Source: Dimorphilus gyrociliatus (lineage: Eukaryota; Annelida; Polychaeta; Dinophilidae). From it: DNA of 64,000 nt. Where the stretch lies: assembly GCA_904063045.1 (NCBI GenBank), contig CAJFCJ010000020.1, positions 62,001 to 126,000 of the forward strand, read 5' to 3'. Below are positions 1 through 10,260 of the stretch, piece after piece (within the stretch, counting starts at the first letter, position 1; every line of letters starts with the position of its first letter). The translations under genes and the position numbers were made by a program. Under the pieces are notes generated by a model. It saw only the letters and a list, made by a program, of their open reading frames with translations, was not told the DNA's origin and ran no database searches.

Positions 1-761
1 GAAGATTTAGACTTCTAAGAATGAATAAATTCCTAGAATTATAATTGTTAGATTTTAAAATAATGGCTATCTATTAATTCATATAATTTTTTATCATAAT
101 ACTATCTTGAATCATTATATCAAATCTAATTTAAGAAATCTTGATATGGTTCGTAGGAGGCAAATGTGTTTTATGGAAAATTTTATAAAAGTAATTTTGC
201 ATTTGCATCTTCTCTTCAATATATTTAACTAAAAGGGAAAGAGCAGAACAGTCTAAAAAGGGAAGAAATTCAAGTATTTCAACTTTTCTTCCGGCTAACA
301 GAAGTTATCTATTTTCTTGTTTACAACTCATGAAAATAGTCTGTAAACTAGTCTTTCTGATTAAGTTTCTTGTCTGATATAAAAAAAAGCAAGTGCTGCT
401 ACACCTAACTGATAAGTAAAAAAATTAGCCTGTTTGAAAAAGAAATTCTGAAAAAGAGAGTTTATTATTGATGATAATGGCATTTTTCATAAAAAAAAGA
501 AAAAAGACAAATTTCAAGCACTAAATACTTCTCTTCAAGCACAAAGGCGAACTAAATCGCAAATTATGGAACAAAAACAAGTGTACCATTTTTTGAGAAT
601 GATTACTGTACATATATTTAGGCGTATATTATATATATTTTGTATATATATATATGTATATATATATATACATACTTTTAATATAATAACTATATTTTTG
701 TAGATATAAACAATTGTATAACGTACTGTAGAAATAGAATACATTAAAAAAAGATTACAAA
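1..761. other. 3' flank of the triple-domain gene, no gene seen
   Basis: This AT-rich sequence follows the stop codon of the minus-strand gene at 762. TTTATT at 461-466 reads AATAAA on the minus strand, about 300 bases past the stop, and is a plausible polyadenylation signal. TA-rich runs lie around 625-670. I see no coding potential on either strand. Confidence 0.5.
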
Positions 762-2645
762 TCATTTTTTCTGTAATTTTGCAGACAAGAGTTGTTGATT
801 AACGACAGCTAGTAATAAATCAACGATACATTGGTATGACGTTTGAGGAAGGTGGTAATTCTTTCCTAGAGCTTGTTCTAAAGTTAGTTTGTAAGGTTGC
901 ATTTTTTGATGCCAACTTTTGGACGGATCGTCCTCTGTAATCTTCATAAGTGTGTCTCTCGTTGACCATAGCGTATTTAATACGGAAGAGACTGGCATAG
1001 TTGTGACATCCTGAACATCATTGTCTGTGTGCTGTCGTTGATTTAACGAAGTCACCAAACCAGGCACTTGCGGGGCACAAGCCACATTCCAAACTTGAAT
1101 TCCAGATGCGACTGCTTCTTCAAATGTAGAAAACCCTCCCAATTCTGGAGTGTATGAGAGTCTTTTCTTAAATAACTCGCATTCCGCGTGATTTGAACAC
1201 ATAACCAGGTCGATCTTTTCAAATACATCTAACATTGAGTTGGGTATTAATCGACGAAACTTTTCCAAGGTTACAACACAAACAGGCCTGAGTGATTCAT
1301 CCACATTTTCGAGTTCTTCCTCCGTATAATTCAAATAATACCTATGACGGTGTCTTTTCAACCAAATGTCCATTTGGCCCGCAACAGGTGTATTTGGAGA
1401 AAGAGCTTGAAAAAGAATTTCACTGGATTGTGGAATTTGTTCAGTTGCATCTTTAATTAATTTTGCATTTCCATTTAATGCTTGCTCTAGCATCGCAGCT
1501 CCAATAGACTTTGGCTGTGAGGTTGTCAAATTAACGGGCTCATCTTGTTCTTCTAGAGGTAAAGACGCTAAATTATCATGTGGAATATTCGTTTTCAAAA
1601 GAGGCGATAGTTCTTTGCCATTTAATTTGTCACCTTCGGTGTAGCTATGTCTCTTTAAGGAGTTCCTTGGAGGTGAAGAAATTGGAAAACTATTACGTCG
1701 ACTAGATGTTTCCTCTCCATTTGTCAGAAGATGGCGTTGCTTTAATGAATTTTTTAAAGCTGTTTTAATTTGAGAATGTTCAATGCCTTTAGTCGAATTA
1801 GTAGAATTTGTAACACCAGCATTAGTATTTAAGTTATTATTATTACTATTATTGTTGTTATTATTAGCATTTTCATTGTTCAAGTCCATCTGCACTTTAA
1901 CAATATTGTGCATACGATATTTGCCGGAATATTCTTTCCATAACCGTCCTGCTTCTGCTTTCACTTCACAAAAAGAATGAAAGCCTCCAGCTGTGGGCGG
2001 TCTTGATAATTTTGAACGAAACGCCTCTGCCCAAGCGCCTTTTGATTCCATAGCGAATTGTAAATTAGAATCGTACTTCATTGCATTTCTATGACAATAT
2101 TCCTTATATAATTGTTTTGTGACAGGCATTTTCGGCCTAACCAAACGATCAACGGATACTAATTGATCTTCCGTCCAATCAAGAAAATAATTATTCTTAT
2201 GCCGTTCAACAATTATTTTTACCTTTTCCAACAGAGATAACGATGTGTCAGCTAATGATGGAAATAAGTAAGATAGACCGCGATCACACTTTCTGTACTC
2301 TGTTGATTGCTTTTGAACGCCGTTGTTTCTTGATGGTATGGGAGGCTTATACTGCGATTGAACAGGTGATAGAGGAGGTAGAGATAATGGTATATTGGGG
2401 TTAGGAGCAGGTATGTAAGGTGATGAATCATTGCTTGAGGAAGGTGTTTCTTCGTCAATTACTAGTTCGGAGCTACTCTCATCTTCTTCTGAATTTTTTC
2501 TAATTTTCTTGGCTGAAGGAGGTGATGGATTTCCTCTATCAATTCCGTTTCGGCCAAACTTTTTCCATAATTCCACGGCTGCCATTTTAATCTGGCCTCC
2601 TGGCCCCGTAGAATAGTTCGAAGATGCTCCCAAAACCTTATCCTT
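762..2645 (-). CDS. Unrecognised nuclear-looking protein with repeated ~100-residue domain (main exon)
   Basis: One long exon, read from high to low coordinates. It is open from a likely acceptor (CATAG, then AAG at 2645) to TGA at 762-764. ATG at 2585 in a good context could also start a 607-residue protein, but similarity of the residues before it to the domain ends downstream suggests reading enters from an upstream exon. Numbering from the TTG at 2633, residues 137-237 and 421-520 are two copies of one domain. Shared features are [ER]RH...Y[FY]L, TE[DE][EQ]L, VD..[VL]RP, VT, then GGF..F and a closing [LV]W. A basic stretch (KKIRK, about 42-46) could be an NLS. EPVNLTT (366-371) resembles a CtBP-binding PxDLS motif, and 253-267 is Asn-rich. 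I do not recognise the family; a transcriptional cofactor is inference. Confidence 0.75.
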   Translation of the reverse strand, partial: KDKVLGASSNYSTGPGGQIKMAAVELWKKFGRNGIDRGNPSPPSAKKIRKNSEEDESSSELVIDEETPSSSNDSSPYIPAPNPNIPLSLPPLSPVQSQYKPPIPSRNNGVQKQSTEYRKCDRGLSYLFPSLADTSLSLLEKVKIIVERHKNNYFLDWTEDQLVSVDRLVRPKMPVTKQLYKEYCHRNAMKYDSNLQFAMESKGAWAEAFRSKLSRPPTAGGFHSFCEVKAEAGRLWKEYSGKYRMHNIVKVQMDLNNENANNNNNNSNNNNLNTNAGVTNSTNSTKGIEHSQIKTALKNSLKQRHLLTNGEETSSRRNSFPISSPPRNSLKRHSYTEGDKLNGKELSPLLKTNIPHDNLASLPLEEQDEPVNLTTSQPKSIGAAMLEQALNGNAKLIKDATEQIPQSSEILFQALSPNTPVAGQMDIWLKRHRHRYYLNYTEEELENVDESLRPVCVVTLEKFRRLIPNSMLDVFEKIDLVMCSNHAECELFKKRLSYTPELGGFSTFEEAVASGIQVWNVACAPQVPGLVTSLNQRQHTDNDVQDVTTMPVSSVLNTLWSTRDTLMKITEDDPSKSWHQKMQPYKLTLEQALGKNYHLPQTSYQCIVDLLLAVVNQQLLSAKLQKK

Positions 2646-3518
2646 CTATGCTACTTGGTCGGCTTGCAGTTTAGAAGTGAGGGGAGTACTCGCTCCTGTC
2701 AAGGGCGATGTAATCACTGCATAAGGTCGTCTCGTTCGCTTTTCACGGAATTTAAGGCCGTGATCATAGGCCTAGAGGCGCATCTAAGCACTACCGAATC
2801 GGAGACCTAATTTACTGTGATGGGTTTTAGGCTAAATCCACAACTGACATCGTCCAGTCGTTTAGAAAGCGTTACGGACAGATTCGATTAGGAAAACTAA
2901 CTGACCACCTACTTTGATAGACCATAAGTGAATGAATATTAACTAATGCTACTGCGTAACCACAAACAGGTCCCCCTTCGCAGATTTATTTACGATATAG
3001 AGCGGTTCGTACTAGGCCTAAGCGAGCTTTATCGAGCGCTTGACCTAGTTCTCGTCGAGCAAAAAAGAGAACGAAAAGGAGAAAGAAAGAAAATAAGGGA
3101 GATTACACGCTTTTAAATGGTAATAAGAGATAAAAGAAAGATATTTAGAAAAAGAGAAAAGATGAGAGTGAAAAAAGTGGAAATATATAAAAATATATAT
3201 GAAAGAAAGTCACTATCACATAGATAGTAAAGTGTAAGATATAAGATCCATGCTGTATATCAAGATGCAGAGAAATAAAGCACGAGCGAGACACAGATAT
3301 ACATATATATATATATATATATATTTATATAAACAGTGTTTATACAATATATATATATATATATATATATATTTCGAGAGAGAGAGAGAGAGAGAGAAGG
3401 GCGATATAAAAGGAAAAACAGAAAAATAAGAGATACGACTAAGGAACGATAGAGAGACTTGAGGAATAATGAAGCATTTCATGAAAAGGCAAAATCAACA
3501 ACGCCTTTTTGCCCTTAC
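2646..3518 (-). other. Intron of the triple-domain gene, with microsatellites
   Basis: Lies between the two exons above. It holds TA runs (about 3302-3324 and 3347-3372), a GA run (3376-3398), and two copies of the palindrome TAGGCCTA (2767-2774 and 3013-3020). A short open stretch near 3020-3055 on the minus strand could be the missing small exon, but its phase does not fit, so I do not call it. Confidence 0.4.
3347..3398. repeat. Composite (TA)n-(GA)n microsatellite
   Basis: An uninterrupted TA tract runs directly into an uninterrupted GA tract after a five-base junction. The same composite layout recurs at 7219-7285. Confidence 0.9.
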
Positions 3519-3655
3519 CTTGTTAGGTACTCGCTAAAGAGGTCGGTAACCGGTTTGATTAGCGAGAGCGACGTACGAACGTCCTTCAACTCCTCTTCTG
3601 TTAAACAGCGGAAATAATCGTGTTCGTGCTTTTCCACCCACGTTTGCTTGAGCTG
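3519..3655 (-). CDS. Upstream exon of the triple-domain gene (first half of a third domain copy)
   Basis: On the minus strand an acceptor (CATTAG, with an in-frame stop inside it) is followed by 45 open codons and a strong donor, ACAAG then GTAAGG at 3518. The peptide contains WVEKHEHDYF, LTEEELKDV and IKPVTDLFSEYL, which line up with VERHKNNYF, WTEDQLVSV and MPVTKQLYKEY of the main exon. The second half of the same copy (PGGQIK..AAVELWKKFG) sits at the start of the main exon. The donor leaves phase 2, while every acceptor I see before the main exon is phase 0 or 1, so a small exon is probably missing between them. A further exon candidate at 3919-4007 (minus) has good splice sites but its phase does not join directly. 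Confidence 0.6.
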
Positions 3656-5205
3656 CTAATGTCGATTTTTCTGAGAAATATTGAAATCGATGAGTCAATT
3701 TAATCGAATAAAGTTTTCTATAGAGAAAAGTTAGTGGCGAATAGAAGTATATATCATAAATACTTTACCCTTTATACACCAATTTTTGGACCTATCTTCT
3801 ACCTCTCGATTTCTATTTATCTAACTGTTTGTTCCTACAGAAAACTCTCTACCTACACTTTTTGCTATATCTAGTTCTTCTAGTGCAATAAACCTTGAAA
3901 AATGGAGAGAAAACTCACCGTTTATTTCAATAGTTAAAAATTCTTTGATCCCCTCACGCCTAATTCGATAACCAGCTTCCACCGACTTGTCATTGTTATA
4001 TTTGTTCCTAAAACAGCTGTTGCTGCTAACGTAATATACATTAAGCCTGGTTACGAGCTGTGACAGTGTTCACGTGATCCATAACTGCAGAGGCGATTTC
4101 ATGACACTAGGTGACCCGGGGGGGGGTTCTTATTACTTTTATAATCCTATAAATTGGAAAACATAATGCATTGCCTATCTTAAAAGAAATCACCTGTACA
4201 TTTAAATTTGTCTGAGTAGAGAAGAAGTCGGTTTAAATTTAAATGAATAATAAATAATATCTGAAGAGATGTTAAAAACTGGTAAGACAATAATTGTATG
4301 ACTTTTAAGTAATTTAAAATTTATCATAAGAAAATAAACCAAACTTAAAATAGAATTTAACACAGATTTTCCATTAATATTTTTTTTTGTTGCAATTTTA
4401 GGCCTACATGTCATATCATTATTAATACGGCACTTTTTGATCGATAGTATAGTTTATTCACGATTTTTACCTGCATATACATCTCTATAAATATATGAAT
4501 TAAACAGGGTTCCTTTAGAAATTTTTTCTTTTGAAAATCTACTAAAAGTAAATCAACATTTCCCTAACCACATACTTTCACAGAAATATCTTGTTTTAGC
4601 ATAAAAAACACATATTTTACTTTCGAATATTTAAAAATAGCTTTAACAATAGCTAAGCAACTAAATATAAATAGAATAAATATACTAACTATATATGGTA
4701 CTATAAATATATTGTACGGCATATACAGTATATCTAATTTTCAACAGAATTTATATATTTACACATAAGAGTATGTATAAATATATATTAATACAAATAT
4801 TAAGAATAGATCTATGATATACATTTCGATATATACGTATAAGCATATATATTTCACTTATGAGCTTGTAAGTATTTTATTAAGATATTTATATATTTGT
4901 AGGCTTTATACACATATACATATACATGTACATATATATAACTTTATTCAGTAAATTACAAAGCCGGTCTAAATCTAGGTCGTCTTGTTTTACTTTTTTC
5001 AGCTAAAGTCGATCTTTTTTTTGAATAGGCCAATAAAAGATCTTGCATTGTACATTATAATAAATCTTCCATATTTTATACTTCCAAAGTCCTTTTTTAC
5101 TTAAATAAACAAATTTTTACCTATAACACGGTTAAAGAATTGTATAATCAAGATGCATTGCAAAAAAGTAAAACTTTTTGTCTGGTTGATTCAATATCTA
5201 AAATG

Positions 5206-5210
<5 letters not shown>

Positions 5211-5256
<46 letters not shown>
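5211..5256. repeat. (TA)n microsatellite
   Basis: Forty-six bases of perfect TA alternation, one of the longest such tracts in the window. Confidence 0.95.
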
Positions 5257-5262
<6 letters not shown>

Positions 5263-5651
5263 CAAGGTAGTAAGCAAGAATTGAATTGCATAGACTTTTT
5301 TTTGTTATTTTCATTATTCTATATTGTAAAGTAAACGTAGACAGAAATACAATAATAGTAGAATGAACGTTATGACAGCCAGCGAAAAATATACATATAA
5401 ATGTTTATATATAAAAAAGGTGTAGATTCTATATAATAATCTATATATCCTTTTTTTTTTTAAATTCGATGATCTGGTCTGTTAAAACATGTGTACTTAT
5501 TTTATGTCTTATATAAGTAAGGGACCTATAAGTAGACTGTAAATGACAATAAAGAACAAAATAAGAGGAAATTCTGACCGATATATTTAAACCAGTTTAT
5601 AAAAAAATTTTTCTAGCTTACATAGATATTGGATCTAGTAGAGAATGAGAC

Positions 5652-5672
5652 AGAGAGAGAGAGAGAGAGAGA
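5652..5672. repeat. (GA)n microsatellite
   Basis: Perfect GA tract followed by a short ATGA repeat. Confidence 0.9.
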
Positions 5673-6665
5673 ATGAATGAATGAACGAAATAGAAAGAAC
5701 ATATATTTAAGACAATCGCTTAAACGCTCTAAGCCTATTGAAATAGCTGATGGTACTTAAATTGAACAGATTTTAAATTCTTTCTCTTTTTTTGCCTTAT
5801 TCAGCTTATTTTGAATTAGTAATGGGATCACTGCTAATAAAAATATTCTAAGAGCAGAAAAAGAATGGATTTCACACATGTGCAAGTAAAAAGTACATAT
5901 GTTTATACTGTTTGTATATAAATATACATATAAATATATAAATACATATATATATATATATATATATACATACATTCATTAACAGTTAATATATTGCATA
6001 TCAATACTCGGAATTATTTTTATTTGATATTATTCAATGAGATAGCAATTCTTTCGTGCTTTATTTGAGGGATATCAATATTTTATATATTAAGCATGTA
6101 TAAACATAGTCTAAGTTTGTCCATTCTATTTCTTACATTTCCTATTAAGGAAAGAAGAAATCAAAGAAAAAAATTTTATATTTATTATTATCTTTTTTAA
6201 CGTGTTTTGTAAATAACAAAAATTGGTTAGGCCTTTTCCATGAATCTGTCTGCTTTAGAGTGTCCTAATCCTAAAAATTTTGTTATAGCCTATTCCCCTT
6301 TACATATAATAAAGCGAAATTCATCATTTATTATAAACATTACCAGATATAAAAGAGTAAACTCTGTTCAAGTATGTTTCGAGTTGCTAAGGGACGTGGT
6401 AGGCCATATTTCTAATGCTTTCTATCAAATAACACATTCAACTCAAGTATACCTGAAAATTATCGCACTATATATAAAAAAAGAGAATTTTACGTACTCT
6501 TTTTTTTGATGGCTTCTATATAAAAAGAATGCAAAAACTAGCCTTTAAAGATTAGATACAAACGACATCTTATTTCTTCTCTAAATACTACTTAATTATT
6601 TTATCTTCCAAAAAGATTTTTTATATGTTTACTGCTTTTTGTATTTCTACATAGATGTTTTCTAC

Positions 6666-6686
6666 TCTCTCTCTCTCTCTCTCTCT
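6666..6686. repeat. (TC)n microsatellite
   Basis: Perfect CT/TC tract inside a pyrimidine-rich stretch that continues to about 6800. Confidence 0.9.
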
Positions 6687-7216
6687 TTCAATTCTTTCGA
6701 ACTTTTGCAACTCTTTTTCTTTTCTTTACCTGTGTCTTTCCTTTTCATTCTGTTCCTGTACATTTCTCTCGTTCTCTCTCAAAGTCTCTCTTCTCTTTTC
6801 CCTTAAGCAAAGATGAAGAAGATATAAGGAACATAAAAAATAGATCTTTCGCCTTATTATTTATTTGTTTACTATTAAATAAGCGTATTTTTTGTATTAA
6901 CTTTAAGTAGAGACAAAAAATTACAAGCAGCTTACGTAGATTTCTAAACCTTCTTTAAAACTAAATTGTTAAAAGAATCTAATGGATGAAAGGGCTGAAA
7001 GTAACTTCAAGGTCTTTTCACTATCAGTCTTAAAGTAAATGTCAATAATTTATAAATTTCTTTTGGTCATTAAAACAGAATCGAAACCTTTTTCAAGCTT
7101 TAGAATTTTATTATGAGAACACGTAAATATAGAATTGATCTCCTAATGGTGGATTACTTTATATATTTATATAAAAACAAAATTTCCCTCCCTTTTCTAA
7201 ATCACTTAACTACACT

Positions 7217-7218
<2 letters not shown>

Positions 7219-7263
<45 letters not shown>

Positions 7264-7285
7264 GAGAGAGAGAGAGAGAGAGAGA
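7219..7285. repeat. Composite (TA)n-(AG)n microsatellite
   Basis: A TA tract to 7259 is followed after one C by an AG tract to 7285. Confidence 0.95.
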
Positions 7286-9146
7286 AATAAAGTATATATG
7301 CACATTCTATCTTCTCAGTATTTATTCCAAACTAGGCAACCCACTCTTGTCTCTTGTCTCTTTCTATTTTTTCTTATCGATTTATTTTCATAATGTGGAG
7401 TTTTATTTATAAGTTACAACTATATTCTCAGTAATAACTAATATTAAAAATCTCGTCCAGCAGTTAGATTGATGATAATTGATATAGAACATATGGGGAC
7501 AAGCTGGAACACTTTGACATTAATGAATATACTGTCTAATCATTGTAGAATTAAATTCTTTCAAAAAAACTGACTTTGTTGTTTTTAGATATAATATCCG
7601 ACCTATATGTTATCGGCTTTTCACCAGCTATTTATAAACAGTGATCGGTTCATTCTATAGGCCAACAATTCCAACGACCTTGGGCCTAGGTAAGATGGCG
7701 CTACCATCAGTCAGTTTTTTTCAACGTCTCGTAATGGTGCCTGTCCATATTTCCCGTGAAATACGATCAATAGAAAAATATGGACAGTAACATAGAAGGT
7801 CGATAGGCCTAGATTATGACATATAAATTATTTAACAAGTCTTGAATAATTACGTTTATGTTATAAATCAACGGTAATCGGAAGACGTTAAGATACGTTA
7901 GGACCGGGTAACAGTTCATTTGTCGTAGTCCTATAGTATATCGCCCAGCGTTTTAGTTGGCTGATAATTTTTTATTCTCCTCAAAAATTTTATAATCTTC
8001 TTAGCTTCAACTTATATTTGTTCCTTAATCAATAATGGACTGGATGTTTTATCAAATTTATAATAAACAAAGGAACTAACCTCATGTTTTGCGTAGGCGG
8101 TAATAACGTTTCCCTAGAAGGAAGATAAAATAGCCACCAGATGGAGGATAAATGAATTATAAAAGGAATACTAAAGACTAGTTTTTGTAAAGATTTAGAC
8201 AACGTATATATATATATATGCAAATGTATATATCAATAACATTCGGTTAATCGAATGTAACATGCCAATATGATATATTTCCGAAAACTTATTAAAAAAT
8301 AAGCGGAAAATCTTTTACTGAAAATAGCAAAAACAGCATCAAGACTCAAGCAATAATTAGGAAACTTAAAGGATTTAAAATCCGGAAATCGTTAAGATAT
8401 AAAGAAAATAACTGTGAAATTATCCCCCTATTATTCTTCTCTAAATAGTAATAACATACATAAATAACTTCATAATCTTCATTAATCTTTACCTTGGATT
8501 TGCTTTGAAGCCTGTTAAATGACAAAATCGAACGATTCTTAAGAAAAAGCAGATTAATAGAAGAAGGAAAATATTCAATTATATTATTCTTATGAATAAT
8601 GAACAACATTGTTAAGATTTCTCTTTTATATGAAAATTTTCCTGTTTTTTTTTCGTTTTCGTTTAAATTAAACTTTTTCTGAAAGGAGAGAAACTTATAG
8701 AGAAAATTGCTAAATAAACAATTTTCTTTCTTTTCTCCTATTCCTAAACCTTTTTATTGGGATAACCCGAAACCGTTTCAGTTTGTAAATTACATACAAC
8801 ACTCTCTGTAAACCTTTCAGGTGTGATTTGAGGTTTGATAGATTGTTATAAAATTATAAAAACAATATTAACTCAACTATACATTATCAATATTTTTATA
8901 TGCATTTCATATTCAATGTTACAAAGGGAAAATTTTCTATTATAAATTTTTTGTTTAGCAATCTTTTAGCTCCATCTATCGGACTACGCGCAACTGAAGA
9001 ACATGTTTACAGTAAATGAGTAGGAAATATTTTAATTAAAGAATATTTATACACGATGAAATAAATGACATCATAAGTATTTTTAAATAAAAGAGGAAAT
9101 TTATTGTATTACTCCTTTTCAATCAAAATTTCTATTTTGTATTATA

Positions 9147-10260
9147 ATGATTTTAAAGAAGAAGATTAGGGAGAATACAATACGGAAAGAAGAAGACTTT
9201 GAAGGATTGTTACGAAGCATCCGCGAAACTCAAGTGAAAGATGAAAATCTCTTTGAGGCTAGTAAACATATTATAGCAATAAAAATAAAAATTGAGCTTT
9301 GATCGATTTTCTCTTTCATAGTATCAACGCGATTTACGTTTGTTAAAGGAGAGGAGAAGAGGTGTAAATGTAGCTACTGAAATTCAAACGATGAGCTTAT
9401 CAAAGGGAGAAAAGCGTACAGAGGCAAACGGAAAGTACAAGAGGTGTCCAATTGCTGAAAATGAGACGAATAATTGTTACTATAGGCCTATGCGGGTAGA
9501 TGAATTACCAACAATGTCCGAGGGAAACGGAAATTCGAACGTCTTACTAACAGAGATCGCTAGAGCTTTTACTTTTGGAAACTTCAAACGTTCTTTACCA
9601 CAGAACACCCTTAATTGGTCGCAGTTGGATTTGTACGACTCCTACATAGAATATTACGCTGAATTACGAAGGAAGACCATAAAAGGAGATTGTAATATAA
9701 AAGTTCAGGAAGAAGCCGATGATAATCAGCGTGCTATTTCAGAAACTACATTAATAGAAAGAGACGACTATTCGACCGATTATATGAAAAAATTCCCTTC
9801 TCCTTCCCCAGCGGAGACTGGTGGACATCCTCTGACAAACCCTAGAGAATCGGAAAAGGAAGTCGTTCAGGTTCTGGATAAAGAATCAACAAGGGCGACT
9901 GAACAACTGTTCGTTAGTGACTTCCAGTCGAGACGTTTCCGAATTGACGTCCATCGGGAGGAAGGAATACAGATGGCGCTTTCTAAAGCGCAAAAAGCTA
10001 CCATTGGATGTTCAATAGCAATGAAGACAATAGAAAATTCTAGGTCCAAAGAATCCCAAAAAGAGAAGACAAAAACGAGCTTAATGTCGGCAAAAGGAGA
10101 GTCCTCACGAAGACATAAAAGAGTGGGCCGAATTGGGGTCAAAAGCAATTCGCTACCAAGAAAATTAGCTAATAAAAAATACCGTTCAAGCCATACGAAA
10201 AATAATTATAATGTCATGGAAGAAAGAGCCAGAAAACCCATATTCGATACTAAATTATAA
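9147..10260 (+). CDS. Unrecognised two-exon protein, about 341 aa
   Basis: Exon 2 (9322-10260) is a long open frame with balanced codon use, ending in TAA. It begins right after CTCTTTCATAG, and the in-frame TAG just before TAT at 9322 shows the frame must be entered by splicing in phase 0. A matching exon 1 runs from ATG at 9147 to 9233 (29 codons), with donor CAA then GTGAAA, also phase 0, giving an 88-base intron. The protein is hydrophilic and rich in Lys, Arg, Glu and Ser, with no signal peptide or membrane segment. It has a basic Ser/Arg/Lys C-terminal third and a Tyr-rich patch (DLYDSYIEYYAEL). I do not recognise a domain. The weak donor makes exon 1 less sure than exon 2. Confidence 0.55.

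Larger units (their letters stand above)
3656..9146. other. Gene-poor, microsatellite-rich spacer
   Basis: About 5.5 kb of AT-rich sequence with no coding region I can support. It holds many TA and GA/TC tracts, a G9 run at 4118-4126, one TAGGCCTA (7804-7811) and three copies of the AGATGG-type motif (7692-7705, 8134-8147, 8964-8984). The open frames here are built largely from simple repeats. Confidence 0.6.

Noticed and set aside
1783-1980. Leu-rich plus-strand frame
   Set aside because: It is the antisense shadow of the Asn-rich stretch in the main exon of the triple-domain gene.
3919-4007. Minus-strand exon candidate with good acceptor and GTGAGT donor
   Set aside because: It leaves phase 1 while the next domain exon needs phase 0, and its peptide shows no match to the domain. 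Kept only as a possibility.
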